DNA from: an uncultured Alphaproteobacteria bacterium
GTDB taxonomy: Bacteria > Pseudomonadota > Alphaproteobacteria > CAAHEQ01 > UBA3637
NCBI GenBank assembly: GCA_947305835.1
Contig: CAMZEQ010000054.1
Location: forward strand, 1-5,659
Length of the DNA stretch: 5,659 nucleotides
Reading direction: 5' to 3'
Position numbers and translations under genes: made by a program. The notes under the pieces are model-generated. The model was not told the origin of the DNA. It saw only the letters and a program-made list of their open reading frames with translations, and did no database searches. Positions 1-5,563 of the stretch are shown here, piece by piece; positions within the stretch are counted from its first letter, which is position 1, and the number at the start of each line of letters is the position of its first letter.

Positions 1-4
1 AATC

Positions 5-36
5 AAAATAAAAAATCCACTTTTTTTGAAAGTGGA
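5..36 (-). terminator. Intrinsic terminator of the minus-strand small RNA
   Basis: A perfect 8-bp stem, TCCACTTT/AAAGTGGA (16-23 with 29-36), encloses a 5-base loop. On the minus strand it is followed by six T, then A, then four T (15-5), a normal Rho-independent layout. On the plus strand the stem is followed by GC-rich sequence without a T tract, so the signal is directional and fits minus-strand transcription only. Its stem is AT-leaning, so efficiency may be moderate. Confidence 0.6.
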
Positions 37-167
37 CGGACGCTGAAAAACTGTCTAAAAGAGCAGCGTTGGCTATTCAATATATTCACCAAACCATCCG
101 CCCTGAGGCGGCATTTTCTTTTAGAACGGATTTTGTGCATCCGACTTTATGCGCAATGTCATAAAGC
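6..167 (-). ncRNA. Candidate small RNA of about 160 nt, family not recognised
   Basis: A complete minus-strand transcription unit can be read here. A promoter at 202-174 predicts a start near 167, and an intrinsic terminator ends at about 6. The transcript would fold into consecutive hairpins: 7 bp CTTTATG/CATAAAG (166-160 with 151-145), starting at the predicted 5' end; 5 bp ATCCG/CGGAT (143-139 with 131-127); 5 bp CCGCC/GGCGG with a 4-base loop (111-107 with 102-98); 6 bp ACGCTG/CAGCGT with a long loop (69-64 with 45-40); and the terminator stem (36-29 with 23-16). I see none of the signatures of SRP RNA, RNase P RNA, tmRNA or tRNA. A 6S RNA is unlikely because the two ends do not pair. The minus strand has only short reading frames of 13 codons, without clear ribosome sites. 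Promoter, hairpins and terminator are seen in the sequence; the RNA itself is inferred. Weak plus-strand reading frames overlap it and are the main alternative. Confidence 0.55.
98..122 (+). terminator. Possible plus-strand terminator of an upstream gene
   Basis: CCGCC/GGCGG (98-102 with 107-111) closes a CTGA loop and is followed on the plus strand by CATTTTCTTTT, an imperfect T-rich tract. This could end transcription entering from a plus-strand gene to the left of the window. The same inverted repeat is counted as the third hairpin of the minus-strand RNA. The stem is short and the T tract interrupted, so this is tentative. Confidence 0.3.
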
Positions 168-173
168 AAGTTC

Positions 174-202
174 AGTCTAAGTTATTTTTTTTAAAATGTC
201 AA
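174..202 (-). promoter_or_regulatory. Sigma-70-type promoter for the minus-strand small RNA
   Basis: Read on the minus strand, a perfect -35 hexamer TTGACA (202-197) is followed by a 17-base, A/T-rich spacer and a -10 hexamer TAGACT (179-174, four of six consensus bases). Transcription would begin about seven bases on, near 167, at the first base of a hairpin. It is the best match to a housekeeping promoter I found in the window, and it points away from psd. Confidence 0.6.
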
Positions 203-232
203 TTCAAAATTCTCACATTATTAAAAATATTA

Positions 233-261
233 TTGCATTTTATAAAAAAATAGTTTAGGGT
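233..261 (+). promoter_or_regulatory. Weak candidate promoter for the psd-pssA operon
   Basis: The stretch 181-270 is extremely A/T-rich and must hold the psd promoter if the operon starts here. The best pairing I can offer is TTGCAT (233-238), a 17-base spacer and TAGGGT (256-261). This matches the consensus poorly at the -10 and would give a leader of only about 15 bases. An A/T-rich alternative, TATAAA at 241-246, lacks a good -35. Treat the exact position as a guess. Confidence 0.2.
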
Positions 262-282
262 AGAAAGAGAAAAGGAGTTTCT

Positions 283-969
283 ATGACGAAAACAAATACT
301 GATTTTCCTGATTTGTCTTGGCGACGTTATCTTTTACCGCCTGTTCATCGTGAAGGGGTAAAAATTTTGGCTGTTGTTTTGGCTGTATCCATAGCATTTG
401 GTCTTATTTCTGCTTGGTTTTGGCTTTTATTTGCACCTTTTTGCCTGTTTTCTTTTTATTTTTTCCGCAATCCTGAACGCGTTATTCCCCAGGGAGATGA
501 TTTAATTTTGGCACCTGCTGACGGAATTGTTTCCAAGATTGAGGAGGTGAATACCCCAAAAGCTTTTAACATGCCGGATCAGAAGCTGACGCGTGTGAGT
601 ATTTTTATGAGCGTTTTTAATGTCCATGTGAATCGGGCCCCTGTTTCGGGAAAGGTGACTGCCTTAAACTATCATCCAGGAAAATTTGTCAGTGTGGCCG
701 AAAAAGACAGTGAAGATAATGAACGTCAAGAAATTTTATTGACCACAAATAAGGGGATCCAATTGGCATTTACGCAAATAGCCGGTTTGGTGGCACGGCG
801 CATTTATTGTCCTTTGAAAGTAGGGGACGAATTAAAAGCCGGTCAAGTATTCGGTATGATTCGTTTCGGTTCGCGTTTGGATGTCTATTTGCCCAAGGGG
901 GTGAAGCCTGATGTTGCTGTTGGTCAAACAATGGTTGCCGGTGAAACGGTAATTGCAAAATTGAAATAG
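283..969 (+). CDS. psd: Phosphatidylserine decarboxylase proenzyme (short, alphaproteobacterial type)
   Basis: The enzyme decarboxylates phosphatidylserine to phosphatidylethanolamine at the inner membrane. The 228-residue product matches the short form of the family. It has a hydrophobic N-terminal anchor (about residues 28-60), the hallmark FFRNPER (60-66), APADG with Asp80, and FMSVFNVHVNR with His115. The self-cleavage site FGS (195-197) lies near the C-terminus. In the family, cleavage between Gly196 and Ser197 turns Ser197 into the pyruvoyl cofactor, giving a beta chain of 196 and an alpha chain of 32 residues. Asp80 and His115 sit where family members carry the residues that assist self-cleavage and catalysis (inference from family). 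The ATG has a strong Shine-Dalgarno AAAGGAG (271-277) five bases upstream. The stop lies nine bases before the pssA start, so the last two steps of PE synthesis are co-transcribed. Nothing appears damaged. Confidence 0.96.
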   Translation: MTKTNTDFPDLSWRRYLLPPVHREGVKILAVVLAVSIAFGLISAWFWLLFAPFCLFSFYFFRNPERVIPQGDDLILAPADGIVSKIEEVNTPKAFNMPDQKLTRVSIFMSVFNVHVNRAPVSGKVTALNYHPGKFVSVAEKDSEDNERQEILLTTNKGIQLAFTQIAGLVARRIYCPLKVGDELKAGQVFGMIRFGSRLDVYLPKGVKPDVAVGQTMVAGETVIAKLK

Positions 970-972
970 GAG
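968..972 (+). promoter_or_regulatory. Ribosome binding site that decides the pssA start
   Basis: AGGAG at 968-972 overlaps the psd stop codon (967-969). It lies six bases before ATG 979, a normal spacing, whereas the in-frame TTG at 973 directly abuts it and is too close to be used. The site therefore favours the ATG and suggests ribosomes pass from psd to pssA. Confidence 0.8.
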
Positions 973-978
973 TTGCAA

Positions 979-1764
979 ATGACAGGTAAAGAAATTAATC
1001 CTAAAATTATTTTTCCTAACACAGTGACTATGTTAGCACTTGCTTTTGGTGTGTCTTCTGTTAATATGTCGCTTTGGGGTAATTGGAAAATGGCTGTTTT
1101 GTTTATCTTGTTGGCCGGTGTATTCGATTTTTTAGATGGTAAAGTGGCGCGTTTGTTGGGTGTTTCTTCCAAATTTGGGGCAGAGTTGGATTCTTTATCT
1201 GATTTTGTCAGCTTTGGTGTAGCCCCGGGTTTGTTGATGTATCAATGGACAATGGATGCCCATTATCGGTTGATGGCTTTCAGCAATATTTCGTACAAAC
1301 CGATGGCTGTCGGTATTGCTTGGTGTTTTATTTTGTTTTTGGCGATGTGTTGTGCCGCACGTTTGGCACGTTTTAATACCATGTTAGATGAAGAACAGCC
1401 TGATTATTGGACACACTTTTTTATGGGGGTGCCTGCGCCGGCCGGTGGTTTTTTGGCGATGTTACCTTTGATTATATGGTTAGCCGGCGGTGAAAAATTG
1501 TCTTTTTTACGCAGTTCTTGGTTTTCGGGATTTTTTGTTGTTTTTGCCGGAATTATGATGGCCAGCAAAATACCAACCCTTTGTTTAAAACATATTCACA
1601 TTGATCGTGATTATGCGTGGATTTTGATTGTTTTATTCCTATTATTAATTGCCGGATTGATGACCTATACATGGATTATTTTAAGTTTGTTGGGTATAGT
1701 CTATCTGATTTCTATACCGGTGGGGATCTTGTTTTTTTTGAGATTTAAAAAGAAATCCGGCTGA
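979..1764 (+). CDS. pssA: CDP-diacylglycerol--serine O-phosphatidyltransferase
   Basis: This integral membrane enzyme transfers a phosphatidyl group from CDP-diacylglycerol to L-serine, producing phosphatidylserine and CMP, the substrate for Psd just upstream. Counted from ATG 979 the protein has 261 residues. The CDP-alcohol phosphotransferase signature is complete: D50-x2-D53-G54-x2-A57-R58-x8-G67-x3-D71-x3-D75. The acidic residues bind the catalytic metals in this family. Several hydrophobic segments follow, at about 110-130, 145-165, 175-195 and 208-255, and the protein ends in a basic tail FKKKSG. This is the membrane-embedded type II PssA of Alphaproteobacteria and Bacillus, not the peripheral E. 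coli type. An in-frame TTG at 973 would add two residues but sits against the Shine-Dalgarno. Other CDP-alcohol transferases (PgsA, Pcs) share the motif; adjacency to psd makes serine the likely acceptor. Confidence 0.94.
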   Translation: MTGKEINPKIIFPNTVTMLALAFGVSSVNMSLWGNWKMAVLFILLAGVFDFLDGKVARLLGVSSKFGAELDSLSDFVSFGVAPGLLMYQWTMDAHYRLMAFSNISYKPMAVGIAWCFILFLAMCCAARLARFNTMLDEEQPDYWTHFFMGVPAPAGGFLAMLPLIIWLAGGEKLSFLRSSWFSGFFVVFAGIMMASKIPTLCLKHIHIDRDYAWILIVLFLLLIAGLMTYTWIILSLLGIVYLISIPVGILFFLRFKKKSG

Positions 1765-1772
1765 TATTAAAA

Positions 1773-1782
1773 AGGGGGAGGG
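1773..1782 (+). promoter_or_regulatory. Unusual purine-only ribosome binding site before the exported protein
   Basis: A G-rich run (AGGGGGAGGG, 1773-1782) precedes ATG 1784. Its best anti-Shine-Dalgarno match, GGAGG (1777-1781), leaves only two bases to the start codon, which is tight. Pairing further left with AGGGG (1773-1777) gives six. The start itself is not in doubt because a signal peptide begins at this methionine. Confidence 0.55.
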
Positions 1783-1783
1783 A

Positions 1784-2323
1784 ATGAAGCTTTCTGTTTT
1801 TTCGTTGATTTGTCTGTTTCCATTGATGGTTTCTGCGGAACCTTCATTTGTGGCCACGATTCCCGCGGAAGATATGTCGGTTATTCGTCAAGTATTGGAC
1901 ATGAAAGTTTTTCATGATGCCTTTTTTGTCGAAAATATGATTTCAGGGATTTATGAACAAGAAAATTCAGGTGAGTATTCCAATCCTTCTGTGATGCGGG
2001 AAATCGGACATGAAAATTTATTTAATGATCGTGATTCCGAATTATTGCGTCATGAAATAGCGGGCAGGGTTTTGCGTACGAAATTAATTCAAACTCCATG
2101 GGATGATCAGGTAGCGGCAATTCATGAGGATCCTTTTGAAGCTTTTATAGGATTGATTGAAAATCAACAAGTGTTGAAATTAGAAGAAAAAGAAATAGAG
2201 GATTTAAATTCGGTTGATAAAGGTGTTATCACTCAAACAATTCAAATGCTAACCGAATCGGGTCCTGACGTGGGGGCTGCACCTGTTGCGGGTATCTCTG
2301 CGGAAAGTTTGCCCACAAAATGA
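1784..2323 (+). CDS. Exported protein of unknown function
   Basis: I do not recognise this 179-residue protein. It opens with a clear Sec-type signal peptide: MK, a hydrophobic core (about residues 3-15) and a likely cleavage site after VSA (residues 16-18), before EPSF. There is no lipobox cysteine at the cleavage site and no later transmembrane segment, so a soluble periplasmic location is inferred. The mature part of about 161 residues has no cysteine, is rich in Glu and Asp, and looks mostly helical (for example MSVIRQVLDMKVFHDAFFV and DSELLRHEIAGRVLR). The last ~25 residues (SGPDVGAAPVAGISAESLPT) look disordered. No repeats or metal-binding cluster are apparent. It lies 19 bases after pssA, and its TGA overlaps the next gene's ATG, so it belongs to the operon and is translationally coupled to trmJ. 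Its composition and codon use resemble its neighbours, so recent transfer is unlikely. An envelope role is only a guess from position. Confidence 0.85.
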   Translation: MKLSVFSLICLFPLMVSAEPSFVATIPAEDMSVIRQVLDMKVFHDAFFVENMISGIYEQENSGEYSNPSVMREIGHENLFNDRDSELLRHEIAGRVLRTKLIQTPWDDQVAAIHEDPFEAFIGLIENQQVLKLEEKEIEDLNSVDKGVITQTIQMLTESGPDVGAAPVAGISAESLPTK

Positions 2324-3057
2324 AGCATAAGGAAATTCCCAGTTTCCCATCCCCGATCATTATCTTGGTTCGGCCACAGTTGGCACAGAATATAGGGATG
2401 GTTGCCCGTGCCATGATGAATTGTGGTTTGTCCGAATTACGATTGGTTGCCCCCAAACAATCTTGTTTGGCTGATGCGGCGATTTCAGCTTCTTCTGGGG
2501 CCCAAAGTATTTTGGAAAAAGCCAAAACATATAAAACCTTACCCGAAGCCTTAAATGATGTGCAATACAGTTTTGCGACTACCGCGCGTACCAGAGATAT
2601 GGTAAAGCCTGTTTATTCGCCACAAAAAGCGGCTGTGAAAATAAATTCTTTTTTGAAAGTCAAGGCCAAGGTGGCTTTAGTATTCGGCCCTGAAAGAACG
2701 GGTTTGGAAAATGGTGATATTATTTTGTCAAATGCCTTACTTTCGGTGGATTTAAATCCCGTTCATCCATCTTTGAATTTAGCTCAAGCTGTTTTATTGG
2801 TTGGGTGGTGTTGGTGGAATACGCGCTCTAAAATACCAGAAAAGCGAGTCAGTCGCATGGCCAGTCAAAGTGAGTTAAATAATTTTTTGATCTTTTTGGA
2901 AAATTTATTAAGACAGAAAAGATATTTTCAATGGCCCGATAAGGAAGAAAGAATGGTGCATAACTTGCGCAATATTTTTGTACGTAATGAACTGACTGCT
3001 TCGGAAATTAAGACCCTATACCGCGTGATAAAGACACTTTCCGGCAGAAAAAAATGA
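2320..3057 (+). CDS. trmJ: tRNA (cytidine/uridine-2'-O-)-methyltransferase, TrmJ type
   Basis: A SPOUT-superfamily (TrmH group 1) RNA methyltransferase of 245 residues, the usual TrmJ length. TrmJ methylates the 2'-OH of ribose at position 32 of the tRNA anticodon loop, using S-adenosylmethionine. The three conserved motifs are present: motif 1 NIGMVARAM (24-32), where Arg30 corresponds to the catalytic arginine; motif 2 LVFGPERTGLEN (about 120-131); and motif 3 HPSLNLAQAV (149-158). Motifs 2 and 3 form the trefoil knot that binds the cofactor. The C-terminal region contains NLRNIF and LTASEIKTLYRVI-type sequence, typical of the TrmJ helical extension. The start ATG overlaps the preceding stop as ATGA and has no strong Shine-Dalgarno of its own, so it probably depends on translational coupling. 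The nucleotide target (position 32) is inferred from the family; related methyltransferases with other targets share the fold. Confidence 0.9.
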   Translation: MKHKEIPSFPSPIIILVRPQLAQNIGMVARAMMNCGLSELRLVAPKQSCLADAAISASSGAQSILEKAKTYKTLPEALNDVQYSFATTARTRDMVKPVYSPQKAAVKINSFLKVKAKVALVFGPERTGLENGDIILSNALLSVDLNPVHPSLNLAQAVLLVGWCWWNTRSKIPEKRVSRMASQSELNNFLIFLENLLRQKRYFQWPDKEERMVHNLRNIFVRNELTASEIKTLYRVIKTLSGRKK

Positions 3058-3075
3058 ATTTTTATTAAAAAAGAC

Positions 3076-3104
3076 TTGTTTTTTCATTGAAATTCGTGTA
3101 TGAA
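3076..3104 (+). promoter_or_regulatory. Candidate promoter of the mre block
   Basis: The 78-base gap before mreB is the only sizeable one after psd. TTGTTT (3076-3081), a 17-base spacer and TATGAA (3099-3104, four of six bases) form a plausible housekeeping promoter, giving a leader of about 25 bases. TTGAAA at 3087-3092 is a better -35 but has no good -10 at 16-18 bases. No strong terminator separates trmJ from mreB, so readthrough from the lipid operon is also possible. Confidence 0.35.
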
Positions 3105-3135
3105 GATAGAAAATCTTTAAAGAAAGGAATCTGTC

Positions 3136-4191
3136 ATGAATACAATAGCCCGTTTAAAAAAGTTTTTAACACTTTTTTCATCTGATTTAGCAATTGATTT
3201 GGGAACAGCCAATACGTTGGTTTATGTTCGTGGCCGTGGGGTTGTTTTGAGCGAGCCTTCGGTCGTTGCAATTGCTGAATCGCGCGGTAAGAAACAGGTG
3301 ATTGCCGTTGGAAATGAAGCAAAACAAATGTTGGGTAAAACGCCCGGGCAGATCCAGGCAATTCGTCCTTTGCGTGATGGTGTGATTGCTGACTTTGACG
3401 TGGCGGAAGAAATGATTCGTCGCTTTATTGCAAAGGCGTTGGAGAGACGTGGAATTTCTCGGCCGATGATTGTGATTTGTGTTCCTTCGGGTTCAACAGC
3501 TGTGGAACGTCGTGCGATTCAAGAAGCGGCCGAAAACAGCCATGCCCGCAAGGTTTATTTGATTGAAGAACCGATGGCTGCTGCTATCGGGGCGGGTTTG
3601 CCTGTGCATGAAGCTTCGGGGAGCATGGTTGTTGATATTGGCGGCGGTACAACCGAGGTTGCAGTCATGAGCTTAGGGGGAATTGTTTATTCTTTGTCTG
3701 TTCGTGTGGGTGGTGATAAGATGGATGAAGCTATCGTATCATACATTCGCAGAAATCATAACCTTTTGATTGGTGAATCAACTGCCGAAAAAATTAAAAA
3801 GACTATAGGTGCGGCTATTGCACCGTCTAAAGGAGATGGTGAGATTATTCCGGTTAAAGGGCGTGATTTGATGTATGGTGTGCCCAAAGAAATTAAAATT
3901 ACAGAACGTCAGGTTGCTGAGGCTTTATCGGCCCCGATTGCTCAAATTGTGGATGCCGTTAAGGAAACATTGGAACACACAGATCCCGAGCTGGCATCTG
4001 ATATTGTTGATAAAGGTATTGTTTTGACCGGTGGTGGTGCAAAATTAAAACGGTTGGATGAAGTTTTACGTAAAGCAACAGGTTTGCCTGTTTCTGTGGC
4101 GGAAAATCCGCTTCAATGTGTTGTTTTGGGAACAGGGCGTACCATCGAAGAGATCAGTAAATTTGAAAATATTTTAACCAGTATGTATTAG
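3136..4191 (+). CDS. mreB: Rod shape-determining actin-like ATPase MreB
   Basis: MreB polymerises into filaments on the inner face of the cytoplasmic membrane and organises the wall elongation machinery. The 351-residue product is full length. It has an amphipathic N-terminal segment (MNTIARLKKFLTLF), used by Gram-negative MreB for membrane attachment; the phosphate-1 loop IDLGTANT (20-27); the connect-1 region VPSGSTAVERRAI (from 116) followed by EEP (144-146); phosphate-2 VVDIGGGTTEV (165-175); and the adenosine motif GIVLTGGGAKL (294-304). All nucleotide-binding motifs are intact. ATG 3136 is preceded by AAAGGA (3123-3128) with a seven-base gap. It heads the mreBCD-mrdA order, with mreC 17 bases downstream. 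The conserved actin motifs and mreC next door separate it from the related DnaK/Hsp70 ATPases. Confidence 0.98.
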   Translation: MNTIARLKKFLTLFSSDLAIDLGTANTLVYVRGRGVVLSEPSVVAIAESRGKKQVIAVGNEAKQMLGKTPGQIQAIRPLRDGVIADFDVAEEMIRRFIAKALERRGISRPMIVICVPSGSTAVERRAIQEAAENSHARKVYLIEEPMAAAIGAGLPVHEASGSMVVDIGGGTTEVAVMSLGGIVYSLSVRVGGDKMDEAIVSYIRRNHNLLIGESTAEKIKKTIGAAIAPSKGDGEIIPVKGRDLMYGVPKEIKITERQVAEALSAPIAQIVDAVKETLEHTDPELASDIVDKGIVLTGGGAKLKRLDEVLRKATGLPVSVAENPLQCVVLGTGRTIEEISKFENILTSMY

Positions 4192-4208
4192 GCTAAGAGG
4201 GGGCACCC

Positions 4209-5063
4209 ATGGAGTGCAAAATTTTTCGTTTAAAGCGAATCAGAGCACAAATCCGGCGTCTTTTGCCCATCTTGTTTTTATTTTTTTCGTTGTTGATCAT
4301 GTTGTTGATCCGATTTGATAGTCCTGCCCTTGTCAAGACGCGTTCTTTTATGTGGGAAATTTTTGTTCCAATTGTTTCTGTGGTGCGTCAGCCTGTTTAT
4401 TGGGTAAAAAATGGGGCTGACGGCTTGAAAAATTGGGTTTTGACTTATCGTGAAAATGAAATATTGAAAAAAGAAAATCAAGACTTGAAACAATGGCGTT
4501 TAAAGGGGTTGAGTTTAGAAATTGAAAACGCTGAGTTAAAAAAACATTTAAATTATCAATATCAAAAGGTTAAATCTGAATTAATCAGCGAAATTGTGCT
4601 GGATGAAGGTGGTTCTTTTTCTCGGTCTTTTGTTGTTAATGCGGGAAAAAATCAAGGCGTTGTAAAGGGAATGCTCGCTTTTGGTCCCAATGCGATTACA
4701 GGGCGTATTGTGGAAGTGGGGAAAAACTATTCACGTTTAATGCCTTTTACGGACTATATGTCTCGTGTCCCCGTTTACGTGGGGGAAGATCGAAAATCTG
4801 CTGTTTTGATGGGGGGTAATACGGATATGCCGTATTTGCAATTTTTAAATGAAAATGATACGGCCCAAAAGGGAGATTTGGTCGTATCTTCTGGATATAT
4901 GGGGGTTTATCCATCCAATTTGCCGATCGGGAGAATTTATCAAGAGGATGAATTTACACCCAATGTGGTGCTCTTTGAAAATGTTAATGTACTCTCTTTT
5001 GTACGCTTGATTGATTTTGGTTTGGATGAAAATCTTTTGAAGCAGGATATAGAGGCACCGTGA
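4209..5063 (+). CDS. mreC: Rod shape-determining protein MreC
   Basis: MreC is a bitopic inner-membrane protein whose periplasmic part binds and activates PBP2 within the elongasome. The 284-residue product has a basic cytosolic N-terminus (KRIRAQIRR), one transmembrane segment (about 18-36), a coiled coil from about 81 to 116 (RENEILKKENQDLK, then LEIENAELKKHL) that mediates dimerisation, and a beta-rich periplasmic domain. That domain carries family features such as NAGKNQGVVKGM, SRVPVYVG and GDLVVSSGYMG (222-232) ahead of LPIGRIYQ. Length and layout are standard; there is no long proline-rich C-terminal tail as in some alphaproteobacterial MreC proteins. ATG 4209 follows AGAGGGGG (4196-4203) at five bases. 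The TGA overlaps the mreD GTG by four bases, indicating translational coupling. Confidence 0.95.
   Translation: MECKIFRLKRIRAQIRRLLPILFLFFSLLIMLLIRFDSPALVKTRSFMWEIFVPIVSVVRQPVYWVKNGADGLKNWVLTYRENEILKKENQDLKQWRLKGLSLEIENAELKKHLNYQYQKVKSELISEIVLDEGGSFSRSFVVNAGKNQGVVKGMLAFGPNAITGRIVEVGKNYSRLMPFTDYMSRVPVYVGEDRKSAVLMGGNTDMPYLQFLNENDTAQKGDLVVSSGYMGVYPSNLPIGRIYQEDEFTPNVVLFENVNVLSFVRLIDFGLDENLLKQDIEAP
5051..5055 (+). promoter_or_regulatory. Ribosome binding site supporting the GTG start of mreD
   Basis: AGAGG at 5051-5055, inside the end of mreC, lies four bases before GTG 5060. This is somewhat close but workable. Together with the GTGA stop/start overlap it supports the GTG as the true start; no ATG lies nearby in this frame. 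Confidence 0.6.
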
Positions 5064-5563
5064 AAGTTAATTTATTAAAAACAGTTTTATATTATTTATT
5101 TCCTTTTTTATGGGCACTTTTGTTTGTATGCGCGTGCTTTGTTCCTGAACGCTTATTCAGAAATTTTCATCAGTTTTTGCCGTTAGTTTTGATCATCATT
5201 TTTTATTTTGCGTTGTTTTCATCCAAAAGATTGAATGTTATTGCGGTTTTTATTTTGGGAATTTTGGCTGATTTTTTATCTCCTTCAATATTCGGATTAA
5301 ACAGCTTTATTTTTGTCGGGATGTTTTTTATGTCTAATTTATTACAGCCTTATATTTACGCTTTTTCTTTTAAAAATTTGTGGTGTGTTTTTTGCGGATT
5401 GATGCTGTTATGTGATATTTTATGGGCGTGGTTTACCCATTTATTTACGGGTGTATGGGTGTCGGCTTCTTTTTGGTTGGTTCAATATGTTTTTGTGTGT
5501 TTGTTTTATCCGATTATTATTTGGATAACAGGTAAGTTAAACCATTTGATAAAGGATATTTAA
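5060..5563 (+). CDS. mreD: Rod shape-determining protein MreD
   Basis: MreD is a small polytopic inner-membrane protein that works with MreC to control the PBP2/RodA elongation complex. The sequence diverges fast, so the call rests on position and architecture as much as on residues. It has 167 residues, almost wholly hydrophobic, with about five to six membrane segments and short loops. The central stretch IAVFILGILADFLSPSIFGL, with an Asp in the third hydrophobic segment and the following FGLNSF, is typical of MreD, where a GxxxDxxxxxxxGxN-like pattern recurs. Translation starts with GTG overlapping the mreC stop (GTGA), and its TAA shares one base with the next ATG (TAATG), so production is tightly tied to both neighbours. 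Codon use is strongly T-rich, as expected for Phe/Leu-rich membrane proteins in this genome. Confidence 0.9.
   Translation: MKVNLLKTVLYYLFPFLWALLFVCACFVPERLFRNFHQFLPLVLIIIFYFALFSSKRLNVIAVFILGILADFLSPSIFGLNSFIFVGMFFMSNLLQPYIYAFSFKNLWCVFCGLMLLCDILWAWFTHLFTGVWVSASFWLVQYVFVCLFYPIIIWITGKLNHLIKDI

Noticed and set aside
66..158. Two 13-codon minus-strand reading frames inside the RNA candidate (MTLRIKSDAQNPF and MPPQGGWFGEYIE)
   Set aside because: Neither has a good Shine-Dalgarno, and both are short enough to occur by chance. A leader-peptide role has no support because no minus-strand gene follows.
5..167. 6S RNA, tmRNA or SRP RNA as the identity of the minus-strand transcript
   Set aside because: The ends do not pair as in 6S RNA, there is no tRNA-like domain or tag frame, and the conserved SRP helix-8 sequence is absent.
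1..180. Plus-strand frame open from the window edge to TAA 178-180 (about 59 codons)
   Set aside because: The translation is rich in Cys, Arg and Leu without a recognisable pattern, uses codons such as AGG unlike the real genes here, and covers the promoter and hairpins of the minus-strand RNA. It cannot be excluded without the sequence to the left.
973..978. TTG at 973 as the start of pssA
   Set aside because: It touches the AGGAG at 968-972, leaving no spacer; ATG 979 has a six-base spacer.
3067..3084. A6/T6 inverted repeat after trmJ as a terminator
   Set aside because: The stem is only A-T pairs with a six-base loop and would be too weak to end transcription.
4290..4310. Near-tandem repeat of TTGTTGATC, 12 bases apart, in mreC
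   Set aside because: It encodes LLIMLLI in the transmembrane helix; low-complexity hydrophobic codons explain it.
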